From assembly GCA_964650285.1 (NCBI GenBank), contig CAZYSP010000008.1, positions 1 through 47,340 of the forward strand: a stretch of DNA of 47,340 nucleotides, given 5' to 3'. Source of the DNA: JACPJP01 sp964650285. Lineage in GTDB: Archaea; Nanobdellota; Nanobdellia; Woesearchaeales; GW2011-AR4. A model generated the notes under the pieces. The model made no database searches. It was not told the DNA's origin and saw nothing but the letters and a program-made list of their open reading frames with translations. Positions 33,893 to 40,887 of the stretch are shown here, piece by piece (position 1 is the stretch's first letter; the number at the start of each line of letters is the position of its first letter). Position numbers and translations under genes: made by a program.

Positions 33893-34555
33893 TTATATGA
33901 TATCAAGAACCATCTTTATATTAGAAATTTCATAATCTGCATTCGTTCTTTTTACCTTTGGGTTACCGTAACGGGCAAAGCAGGTTTTCATTCCTATTGC
34001 TTTTGCTCCTTTAATATCCCTTTCAGGCCAGTCACCTACCATTAAACACTCCTGGGGTTTTAATTTTAGTTTTTTTAAAGCAGCTTTAAATGGCAGTTTA
34101 GATGGTTTTAGCTTTTTAGTATCCTCAAATGCAACAACAACATCAAAATAATTGCTTAGTTTCATAGAAGCCAGCCTTACCCAAGCCTTAAGTTGTGGAG
34201 CATCTGTTACTATCCCAAGTTTAATTCCGCGGCCTTTTAGCTTTAACAAAACATAGTCCACATTAGGATATGGCTCTAAAAAGCCAGTTTTGACTTTTCT
34301 GTAAGCAACTATACCGTTGGCTAGTATCTTATAGTCTATTTTGCCTGTAAGTTTCTTTAAGAACTTCTGGAATATTGTTTTTTCCTCAAGGCCATATTTG
34401 TCATAAAGCCCAAAAAGAACTTTAATTGCTTTATCATGCTCAACATTTAACCCAGCGCCTATCATAGCATCTATCGCAGCTCTGCAGCTATGTTTCTTCA
34501 TCTTTAAGAAATCAATTAAAGTATTGTCTAAATCAAAAATTACTGCTTTTATCAT
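33893..34555 (-). CDS. HAD-superfamily hydrolase
   Basis: 220 residues. HAD motif I is DLDNTLID near 8-15, motif II is GIVTDA near 115-120, motif III lysine lies in KLKPSK, and motif IV is MVGDWPERDIKGAK. A helical cap follows motif I. It is a phosphatase-type enzyme with unknown substrate. The start at 34555 places a TATATAA box about 25 nt upstream; the frame to 34594 has no conserved extension. Confidence 0.85.
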   Translation of the reverse strand: MIKAVIFDLDNTLIDFLKMKKHSCRAAIDAMIGAGLNVEHDKAIKVLFGLYDKYGLEEKTIFQKFLKKLTGKIDYKILANGIVAYRKVKTGFLEPYPNVDYVLLKLKGRGIKLGIVTDAPQLKAWVRLASMKLSNYFDVVVAFEDTKKLKPSKLPFKAALKKLKLKPQECLMVGDWPERDIKGAKAIGMKTCFARYGNPKVKRTNADYEISNIKMVLDII

Positions 34556-34603
34556 AAAGAATCGGATGTTTTGAGAGTTTATATAATTTATCAATTAAAA
34601 TAA

Positions 34604-34876
34604 TCACTCAATCCTGAACAAAGGAGCCGTTATCCATTCTGATTTGCATTTTGGGCATTTGCTTGGTTTTTTTACTCTGCTCCTTTCCTCAAATTTAAAT
34701 CCGCACTTTTTGCATTGTGCTGGTTTCATTACTAGTTTTCTTGGCTTTATTGAATACTTAATATGCTTCAAATCCTCTAGAATTTCAAACAACACAACTT
34801 GGAAATCATTTGCAAGCTGCTGAGCTGATTTTTCCTCTTTTGTTATGATTTCAATTATTTGCTCTCTTTTGGTCAT
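34604..34876 (-). CDS. HTH plus zinc-ribbon transcriptional regulator
   Basis: 90 residues: a winged-helix-like HTH (about 1-45) followed by a C4 zinc ribbon with CKKC near 55-58 and CPKC near 73-76. This is the COG3357 group of predicted archaeal regulators. It lies just downstream of a MITE-like element that occupies its upstream region, so its promoter may come from that element. Confidence 0.8.
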   Translation of the reverse strand: MTKREQIIEIITKEEKSAQQLANDFQVVLFEILEDLKHIKYSIKPRKLVMKPAQCKKCGFKFEERSRVKKPSKCPKCKSEWITAPLFRIE

Positions 34877-34888
34877 TTTATTCTCTTA

Positions 34889-35046
34889 GGCTGTGTCAGA
34901 GCGTAATGGGCTGTGTCAGAGCGGACTTTAGACAAAATGTTGCATCTTGATTTATTTTTTAAAAAACATTTAGTGTAGATACACAACATTTTAATTGCAG
35001 TCATTACTTTGATTTTCCCGCCCGCCTCCCCTGAGTAGACACAGCC
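34889..35046. mobile_element. MITE-like element with TIRs and 4-bp target duplication
   Basis: A 158-bp segment bounded by the inverted repeats GGCTGTGTC (34889-34897) and GACACAGCC (35038-35046) and flanked by CTTA on both sides (34885-34888 and 35047-35050). The left end is present twice: GGCTGTGTCAGAGCG recurs at 34909-34923. There is no coding capacity. This is the signature of a non-autonomous transposon; the partner transposase is not in the window. Confidence 0.65.
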
Positions 35047-35062
35047 CTTATTCTAATTTAAT

Positions 35063-35923
35063 CTATTTTAAATGCTTTTCAAAAAAACTTAAAACTTTAT
35101 TCTCATATTCTTCTTTATTTAATACATAAATTTCTCCATGATTTGCATCTACAATCCAAAGCTCTGTTTTTTTGTTTGCATTATGCAATAAGTATGCTTC
35201 ATTAACAGGTATTTGCTTGTCTTTTTTGCCGTGTATTACTAAAACAGGTTTATTTATGTTTTTTATTGCATTTGCTGGGCTTACTTCTTTTGAATCTACA
35301 TTAAAAAATATTTTACTATAAATTCTAGTTAGTTGAACAAAAGGGTATTTTAAAAAATAAAAATTTTTATACATGACTTCTATCATATTGTTTAAGTTTG
35401 AGTAAGCACTGTCAGAAACAATAGCTTTAATATCGTCATTTTTGTTCATTATTGCAACAGAAGCTCCTAACGAGAATCCTAAAGCACCAATCTCACCTGT
35501 ATCTTTTCTGCTTTTCAAATACTTGACTGCTGCATCCAAATCCTTAACTTCTTTGTAGCCTGCTGTTGTATAACTTCCTTCACTTTCTCCAAAACTTCTA
35601 AAATCAAATAAAAAGACATTGAATTTTTTAAGCAAAAACATTGAAAATGGCAGTACATCTGCTTTATTTGTAGGGTAGCCGTGCATTACAATTATAGTGT
35701 TGTTGCTTTTATTACTATGTATAAACCATCCTTTTAGTTTTATGTTGTCAGAAGTTTCAAAACTGACATTCTCATATTCTAAGTTAAAACTTTCCGGGGT
35801 AAAATGAACAGGCCATTTTCCTGGTTTTATTGACGTTAAGAAAGTTAAAAAAGATAAGAATATTATGAAACCAATAATAAATAAAAAAATTAAAATTATG
35901 TTTTTTGAAATTATGTTCATCAT
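35063..35923 (-). CDS. Membrane-anchored alpha/beta hydrolase
   Basis: 286 residues. An N-terminal hydrophobic helix (about 8-29) anchors it. The alpha/beta hydrolase core has the oxyanion region VMHGYPTNK, the nucleophile elbow GFSLGAS, the acid in HGKKDKQIP and the base in DANHGE. It resembles the FrsA/YfhR-like serine hydrolases. The substrate is unknown; the active site probably faces outside or lies near the membrane. Confidence 0.82.
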   Translation of the reverse strand: MMNIISKNIILIFLFIIGFIIFLSFLTFLTSIKPGKWPVHFTPESFNLEYENVSFETSDNIKLKGWFIHSNKSNNTIIVMHGYPTNKADVLPFSMFLLKKFNVFLFDFRSFGESEGSYTTAGYKEVKDLDAAVKYLKSRKDTGEIGALGFSLGASVAIMNKNDDIKAIVSDSAYSNLNNMIEVMYKNFYFLKYPFVQLTRIYSKIFFNVDSKEVSPANAIKNINKPVLVIHGKKDKQIPVNEAYLLHNANKKTELWIVDANHGEIYVLNKEEYENKVLSFFEKHLK

Positions 35924-35964
35924 TTGTATTATTATTGTTATAATAATATAATAATATTTCTAAA

Positions 35965-35982
35965 CGAAACCTTTAAAATAGG
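35965..35982 (+). promoter_or_regulatory. Promoter of the M29 aminopeptidase
   Basis: CGAAACCTTTAAAATAGG, a BRE/TATA, ends 20 nt before ATG 36003 and indicates a leaderless transcript. Confidence 0.6.
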
Positions 35983-36002
35983 CAAATAAATAAAAGATTA
36001 CT

Positions 36003-37073
36003 ATGGACACAGTTGAATCTTTAAATTGGTTAAAAAAAAATAATCTGTATGGACTGTCAGAAAAACTTATATTGCAGATAAAAAAAGTATTTGCCCCTTG
36101 CCTTAATGTAAAGGATGAAAAAATTCTTGTAGTTGGAGATACTGGTTCTGAAAACAGGAACATAGCAGCAGTTATGTCAGGAGCTTACTACCTTGCAGCC
36201 CAGCAGTTAAGCCTTGACACAAAGCTTGTCTTTCAAAAAGTAAAAAGTCGTGGAGATGTTGCAGATCAGGATGTGATTGACTCCCTGTCAGGGCTGCCTG
36301 ACAAAAATATTATAATACTTAATCTGTCTGATAAACTTGGAAGCATAAAAGAGCTTGGAAAAAGCTTTAGAAAATGGATAAAGAAAAAGAACCATAGATT
36401 TGTTTCTGCAATGAGTTTAGGAGACTTAAAGACAGATAAAATCGGGCTAATTACAGATGCTATAGACATTAGTTATAAGTCTTTCCAGGCAAACCATAAG
36501 AAGCTAAAGCAACTTTTTGATAATGCAAATGAGATACACATAACAACAGAAGCAGGGACTGATTTATATTATAACATAAAAGGGGTTGAGGGTATAGTTG
36601 CTGATGGTAACTACACAGCAGCTGGTTCTGGTGGAAATTTGCCAGCAGGAGAAGTTTATTCTCCTCCTAATGGAAAAAGAATAGAAGGAAAGATAGTTAT
36701 TGACGGCAGCTCTAGGGTTAAGAATGGGACCATATTGGTAAAAAATCCAGTAACACTCAAGATTAAAGAGGGGAATATAACGGAAATAAACGGCTCAAAA
36801 GAGGCAGAAGAGCTTAAAAATACTCTGGACTGGGCAGCCTCTGTAGCAAAGCATCCTGGCAGTGTTCGCAGAATTTGCGAACTGGGCATTGGATTAAATC
36901 CAAAGGCAAAGATTATTGGAGCAACAATTGTTGATGACAAGGTTTTGGGAACAGCGCATGTCGGTATTGGAAGCAATTACTGGTTTGGCGGGAGTATCTA
37001 TGCAATAATACACCTTGACCAGGTTTTTAGGAATCCCAAGATATATTTTGATGGAAAGCTTATGGAAATTTAA
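36003..37073 (+). CDS. M29-like aminopeptidase (leucyl aminopeptidase family)
   Basis: 356 residues. The C-terminal half has the family's NLPAGEVYSPP near 213-223, then ELGIGLNPKAKIIG near 294-307 and GTAHVGIGSNYWFGG near 318-332 with the metal-binding His, Glu and Asp residues. It is close to the M29 metallopeptidases and the NicX dioxygenase group. The likely role is peptide turnover in the cytoplasm. Confidence 0.82.
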   Translation: MDTVESLNWLKKNNLYGLSEKLILQIKKVFAPCLNVKDEKILVVGDTGSENRNIAAVMSGAYYLAAQQLSLDTKLVFQKVKSRGDVADQDVIDSLSGLPDKNIIILNLSDKLGSIKELGKSFRKWIKKKNHRFVSAMSLGDLKTDKIGLITDAIDISYKSFQANHKKLKQLFDNANEIHITTEAGTDLYYNIKGVEGIVADGNYTAAGSGGNLPAGEVYSPPNGKRIEGKIVIDGSSRVKNGTILVKNPVTLKIKEGNITEINGSKEAEELKNTLDWAASVAKHPGSVRRICELGIGLNPKAKIIGATIVDDKVLGTAHVGIGSNYWFGGSIYAIIHLDQVFRNPKIYFDGKLMEI

Positions 37074-37169
37074 TTACTCTTCCTCTTCCTGCATCCATTT
37101 TGGCAAATCTATTTCTGGATAGTTTTTATCAGAACTTTCAAAATAAGTGCATTTCTCTTTTTTGGGCAT
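37074..37169 (-). CDS. Very small acidic protein (31 aa)
   Basis: A 31-codon frame from ATG 37169 ends immediately next to the M29 stop on the other strand. It is Lys-rich at the start, contains YFESSDKNYPEIDLPKWM and ends in four Glu residues. On the minus strand AAACATTTAAATATTT, about 25 nt before the ATG, looks like a BRE/TATA. No family is recognised. Confidence 0.45.
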   Translation of the reverse strand: MPKKEKCTYFESSDKNYPEIDLPKWMQEEEE

Positions 37170-37464
37170 ATTTAATAAAAAAATCAATTAAATATTTAAA
37201 TGTTTATTAGTAACGATAAGCGATTACAAAGAAAAATGTATAAATTCAATAATAATAAATAACAATAATTAATATGCAACGAATAAAAATTACAATTAAA
37301 AATAATACTCAATAAAAATAAAAAAAACAATAAAAAGCATACAACAATAAAAAACAACAACGCAAAACTGATTAATAATAATTAATAAAGTTAAAAATGA
37401 CGAAATAATCGAAATTAAAAATAATTATAAAATCATGGAAAAATAGTATTGGAATAATTTAAAA
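37170..37464 (+). promoter_or_regulatory. A-rich leader/intergenic region before pth2
   Basis: About 295 nt without a gene. The first 40 nt hold the promoter of the minus-strand small gene. The rest is A-rich and G-poor, made of AATAA and AAACAA words. A three-codon ORF (ATG GAA AAA TAG, 37435-37446) lies just before pth2. Confidence 0.35.
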
Positions 37465-37809
37465 ATGAGATACAAGCAAGTGATTTTGGTAAGGCAGGAT
37501 TTAAAATTGCCAAAAGGAAAGCTAGCTGTGCAATCCTCTCATGCTTCTTTAGATGCGGCAATGAAATCAGATAAAAAAATTTTAGAAAAATGGAAAGCTC
37601 AAGGTGGAAAAAAGGTTGTTTTAAAGGTAGAGGATGAGAAGGAGCTGTTTAAATACATGAGCATGCTGGAGAATGAAGGAATAAGAGTTGCTTTGATTAA
37701 GGATGCAGGCTATACAGTTGTAGAGCCGGGAACTGTTACATGTTTGGGTATAGGTCCTGACTTAGAAGAGAAGATTGATAAAATTACTGGAAAGTTGAAG
37801 ATGGTTTAG
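37465..37809 (+). CDS. pth2: Peptidyl-tRNA hydrolase, archaeal type
   Basis: 114 residues of Pth2: KQVILVRQDLKLPKGKLAVQSSHAS at the start with catalytic-site Lys and His residues, and the ending VVEPGTVTCLGIGPD. It frees tRNA from stalled peptidyl-tRNA. A long A-rich leader precedes it; tRNA-Lys follows 40 nt later on the same strand. Confidence 0.94.
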   Translation: MRYKQVILVRQDLKLPKGKLAVQSSHASLDAAMKSDKKILEKWKAQGGKKVVLKVEDEKELFKYMSMLENEGIRVALIKDAGYTVVEPGTVTCLGIGPDLEEKIDKITGKLKMV

Positions 37810-37880
37810 TTAATTTTTTAAATAATAGTAGATTTTAGAATTTCTCATTGGGCCCATAGCTCAGTCTGGTAGAGCACTTG

Positions 37881-37893
37881 AAATTAGGGTGAA
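37881..37893 (+). other. tRNA-Lys intron 1 (about 13 nt, position 30/31)
   Basis: It separates CTTG from GCTCTTA inside the anticodon stem. The flanking G residues make the boundary ambiguous by one base. AGGG in it can pair with CTCT of the next exon. Confidence 0.6.
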
Positions 37894-37900
37894 GCTCTTA

Positions 37901-37914
37901 TCTTCCAGTGAGTG
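37901..37914 (+). other. tRNA-Lys intron 2 (about 14 nt, canonical 37/38)
   Basis: It lies between CTCTTA and ACCAAG, the usual archaeal intron position. TCTT at its start can pair with AAGG of the 3' exon, leaving a 3-nt ACC bulge, a fair splice-motif match. Confidence 0.65.
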
Positions 37915-37930
37915 ACCAAGGGGTCAGGGG

Positions 37931-37963
37931 TAGGTTTGTAGTATAGATCTATAACCTCCTGAA
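37931..37963 (+). other. tRNA-Lys intron 3 (about 33 nt, position 53/54)
   Basis: It lies between AGGGG and TTCGAAT. AGGTT (37932-37936) pairs with AACCT (37953-37957), and AGG of the exon can pair with the following CCT, leaving a 3-nt bulge at the 5' cut site. Confidence 0.65.
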
Positions 37964-37992
37964 TTCGAATCCCCTTGGGCCCATATTTTTCT

Positions 37993-38649
37993 TTATTTTT
38001 CCACCAAACTCTGCAACACGTTATAGGCTTTCATGGAATCTTTCTTGCTTAGAATAAAAGTCAGCTCCATCATTGTGGAGATTATCTCAAAAATGTTTAT
38101 ATTTTCCCAGGCGAGCTTTCTTGTCGCAGTAAAAACAACTCCCGGGGTTGTAAAGAAATCTTTGCCTTCAAAAACAATTGTTAAAGCAACCAAATCAAAT
38201 TTCTTATTAAGGATCTTTTCTCCTTTTAGAAAACTAGAAAGCTTTTCTTTGTACTTTTCATTGGCAACTATGCTGGCTTCATTGCTGCCTAAAATGATAT
38301 TTAATGTATCTCCTCTCCCAAAATCAACTAAGTTGTAAATATTTTTTATTTTAGTTAATAAACTACTGGATTTAACAATATTAAAATCCATAATGTTTGT
38401 TCTCAGTAGGATTTCTCCTTGGAATCTGAATTTCTTGACTTTTTTGTCAAAACCTTGCAGTTCTTCAGTATATCTTCTCAAGGCCATTACAATTGCAGAT
38501 TCCTTTACCTTTTTTCCTAACTCCTGTTCAATTTCAGGTTTTAACTGCTCGGCAAGATTCCCATAGCTAACCAATTCCTTGCTCATTGCTTCCAGCAAAA
38601 AAGAATTTTCGCTAACAGCTTTTTTGACTAAGTGGCTTGCGGTTACCAT
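37993..38649 (-). CDS. ACT-like archaeal protein of unknown function
   Basis: 218 residues: an N-terminal helical, HTH-like region (about 1-65, with IEQELGKKVKESAIVMALRRY), a middle domain, and a C-terminal ACT-like segment with TPGVVFTATRKLAWENINIFEIIS, close to the amino-acid-binding part of aspartate kinases. It lies convergent to tRNA-Lys and divergent from the lysine genes, so an amino-acid-sensing regulator is a reasonable guess. It shares a bidirectional promoter with the small gene at 38722. Confidence 0.6.
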   Translation of the reverse strand: MVTASHLVKKAVSENSFLLEAMSKELVSYGNLAEQLKPEIEQELGKKVKESAIVMALRRYTEELQGFDKKVKKFRFQGEILLRTNIMDFNIVKSSSLLTKIKNIYNLVDFGRGDTLNIILGSNEASIVANEKYKEKLSSFLKGEKILNKKFDLVALTIVFEGKDFFTTPGVVFTATRKLAWENINIFEIISTMMELTFILSKKDSMKAYNVLQSLVEK

Positions 38650-38689
38650 TCAAAAATACTTTCATTTTGTTATTATAATAACATAATGT

Positions 38690-38711
38690 TTATATAATAT
38701 ATAAATGTTTC
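38690..38711. promoter_or_regulatory. Overlapping bidirectional promoter
   Basis: TATATAATATATAAATGTTTC contains TATA boxes in both directions: GAAACATTTATATA toward the ACT-like gene and TATATAATATATAA toward ATG 38722. Confidence 0.5.
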
Positions 38712-38721
38712 TATTCTTAAA

Positions 38722-38835
38722 ATGGAAAGAGACAACTGTATAGAAGTAAGTAAATCATATGAAGAAGATAAATTTAAAAAGACTGAATTTACCCCCGACC
38801 ATACAGATGTAATGTCTGAATTTTCAGATAAATAG
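38722..38835 (+). CDS. Small acidic protein (37 aa) upstream of dapB
   Basis: A 37-codon frame with its own TATA region about 20-30 nt upstream; the product is acidic, with one Cys and no membrane segment. It begins MERDNCIEVSKSYEEDK. It lies between the ACT-like gene and dapB. No family is recognised; it may be a short regulator or a non-coding leader. Confidence 0.35.
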   Translation: MERDNCIEVSKSYEEDKFKKTEFTPDHTDVMSEFSDK

Positions 38836-38890
38836 GTGGTTGTTTTAGTAAGTAGTTATTGTTTAAAACTATAAAGAAGAGCATATAAAA

Positions 38891-39631
38891 ATGAACATAG
38901 CAATAATCGGTTACGGCAAAATGGGGCATGAAATAGAAAAAATTGCCAAAGCTAAAGGTATTACTTTAAAGACTATAGATCCCAATGATAATGCAGACTA
39001 TAAAGAAATTAATGATGAATCCATGAAAGATATAGATGTCTGTGTGGATTTTACGCATCCAGACTCTGTTGTCGAAAATATTGAAAAAATCTCAAAGTTC
39101 AAAAAAAATATTGTTGTAGGAACTACTGGCTGGTATGGCAACATGGATGAAGTAAAAAAGGTTATTGAAAATGCAGGCATAGGCCTTATATGGTCAGGCA
39201 ACTTTTCAGTAGGTGTTAATGCATACTTCAAGATAATAGAGAATGCAGCAAAAATAATGAATAAATTTGATGATTATGATATATTTGTACATGAATTTCA
39301 TCACAATAAAAAGGCTGACAGCCCCTCGGGAACAGCAGTCATGATTGGGAAAATATTAACAGATAATATAGAAAGAAAAAAGAAGATTGTTACAGAGGAA
39401 CTGAAAAGAAAAATAGAGTCTGATGAATTGCATATATCCTCAACAAGATCTGGCGCAATCCCAGGAACACATATTGTGGGTTTTGATAGCCCTGCAGACA
39501 CAATTGAATTAAAGCATACTGCGAGAAGCAGGCAAGGGTTAGCATTAGGGGCTGTAATGGCAGCTCAATGGATACAAAATAAAAAAGGGTTTTATGGTAT
39601 TGATGATATGATGAAGAGTATTGTTCAATAA
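38891..39631 (+). CDS. dapB: 4-hydroxy-tetrahydrodipicolinate reductase
   Basis: 246 residues. The NAD(P)-binding start is NIAIIGYGKMGHEIE, GTTGW lies near 77-81, and the catalytic EFHHNKKADSPSGTA near 136-150 is complete. It reduces the DapA product in lysine synthesis. GTTTAAAACTATAAAG upstream looks like its promoter. It is the first gene of the lysine set. Confidence 0.93.
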   Translation: MNIAIIGYGKMGHEIEKIAKAKGITLKTIDPNDNADYKEINDESMKDIDVCVDFTHPDSVVENIEKISKFKKNIVVGTTGWYGNMDEVKKVIENAGIGLIWSGNFSVGVNAYFKIIENAAKIMNKFDDYDIFVHEFHHNKKADSPSGTAVMIGKILTDNIERKKKIVTEELKRKIESDELHISSTRSGAIPGTHIVGFDSPADTIELKHTARSRQGLALGAVMAAQWIQNKKGFYGIDDMMKSIVQ

Positions 39632-39903
39632 TTAAAAATTACAATAAAGTTAAGAAACATAATAATAAATATTTGATTAAGATTAAAATTAATCTACAAT
39701 TAAAAGATTAAACGCAATAAAAAATAATAATAAAAAACCATCATTAGCGACGCAAAACCAATGATTATTTATTAATAATTTTCATTGTAATAATAATATA
39801 AAAATATAATATTAAATAATGAATTAACAAATAATTGCGAAAGTTAAAAATTCAATAAAAAATAATGGAAATTAAAAAATAAAATTAATGGAGGCAGATA
39901 AAA
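39632..39903 (+). promoter_or_regulatory. A-rich leader between dapB and dapA
   Basis: About 270 nt without a gene, very A-rich and G-poor on the transcript strand. It shares words with the pth2 leader (for example ACGCAAAAC followed by AT-rich repeats). It ends with ATGGAGGCAG, giving the dapA Shine-Dalgarno and a seven-codon ORF that overlaps the dapA start. Confidence 0.4.
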
Positions 39904-40782
39904 ATGTTTAAAGGAGCTATAACAGCTATTGTCACACCATTTAAAGAAGACGGAAGTCTAGATGAAGAAGCACTAAGAAGACTTGTAAACTTTCAGATTG
40001 AGAATAAGATAGATGGTATTGTACCTTGCGGAACTACTGGAGAAAGCCCTACTCTTGACTATGACGAGCACAACAAAGTTATAGAAATTGTAATAGACGC
40101 TGTAAAAGGCAAAGTACCAGTAATAGCAGGAACAGGAAGCAACTCTACAAAGGAAGCAATTGAAATGACAAAACATGCAGCTGATGCAGGAGCAAATGCG
40201 TCTTTGCAGGTGTGCCCATATTATAATAAACCTACACAAGAAGGATTATTTAGACATTTTAGCGCAATTGCAAAAGCTGCTGATATTCCCCTAGTTGTCT
40301 ATAACATCGAAAGCAGAACAGGAATTAACATAGAAACACCAACTCTAGCAAGGCTTGCAAAAGAGCATTCAAATATTGTTGCAGTAAAAGAAGCTTCTGG
40401 TGATATTAATCAGACGCAAGATGTATTAAACACTTTACCAAAAGAATTTGATGTTTTGTCTGGAGACGATAAAATGACCTTTCCATTAATGAAGATAGGT
40501 GGCAAGGGTATAATTTCTGTGGCAAGCAATATAATACCAAATGAAGTACATGAATTTACACAACTTGCTTTAAATGGAGACTTTGAAAAAATGGAGGAAA
40601 TGCATAATAAGCTTCTTCCATTATTTGAGGGATTATTTATAGAAACAAATCCTCAGCCAATAAAAGCATCTTTGGCTATGAAAGGGATGATCAAGGAAGC
40701 TTACAGGCTGCCTATGTGTGAAATGCAACCAGAAAATAAAGAAAAATTAAAAAAGCTTTTAACAGATTTTAAAATAATATAA
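39904..40782 (+). CDS. dapA: 4-hydroxy-tetrahydrodipicolinate synthase
   Basis: 292 residues of the DapA TIM barrel: PCGTTGESPTL at 41-51, YNIESRTG near 133-140, and the Schiff-base lysine Lys162 in VKEASGD. It condenses aspartate semialdehyde with pyruvate, the first step specific to lysine. GGAGG lies 8 nt before the ATG. Confidence 0.94.
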   Translation: MFKGAITAIVTPFKEDGSLDEEALRRLVNFQIENKIDGIVPCGTTGESPTLDYDEHNKVIEIVIDAVKGKVPVIAGTGSNSTKEAIEMTKHAADAGANASLQVCPYYNKPTQEGLFRHFSAIAKAADIPLVVYNIESRTGINIETPTLARLAKEHSNIVAVKEASGDINQTQDVLNTLPKEFDVLSGDDKMTFPLMKIGGKGIISVASNIIPNEVHEFTQLALNGDFEKMEEMHNKLLPLFEGLFIETNPQPIKASLAMKGMIKEAYRLPMCEMQPENKEKLKKLLTDFKII

Positions 40783-40887
40783 TTTCTTCATCTATGTTAA
40801 AGATGAGATTATAAACGAACTATATAACAAAATATAAAAACACAATGGGAAAAAATAGTATCAATAAAACTAGAGAGGATTTATAAG

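Larger units (their letters stand above)
37850..37983 (+). tRNA. tRNA-Lys(CTT) interrupted by three apparent introns
   Basis: Acceptor GGGCCCA/TGGGCCC, D arm GCTC-AGTCTGGTA-GAGC, variable GGGTC, T stem AGGGG/CCCCT and T loop TTCGAAT are all present. The 134-nt gene becomes a standard 74-nt tRNA if three pieces are removed: 37881-37893 (13 nt, position 30/31), 37901-37914 (14 nt, canonical 37/38) and 37931-37963 (33 nt, 53/54). The mature anticodon arm is then CTTGG-CTCTTAA-CCAAG, perfectly paired, anticodon CTT. Intron edges can shift by 1-2 nt. It lies near lysS and the lysine genes. Confidence 0.82.

Noticed and set aside
37850..37983. Reading the tRNA as Phe(GAA) or Leu(TAG) from other loops
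   Set aside because: These choices break the stems or need a non-T at position 33; only the Lys(CTT) reading gives perfect arms and 74 nt.
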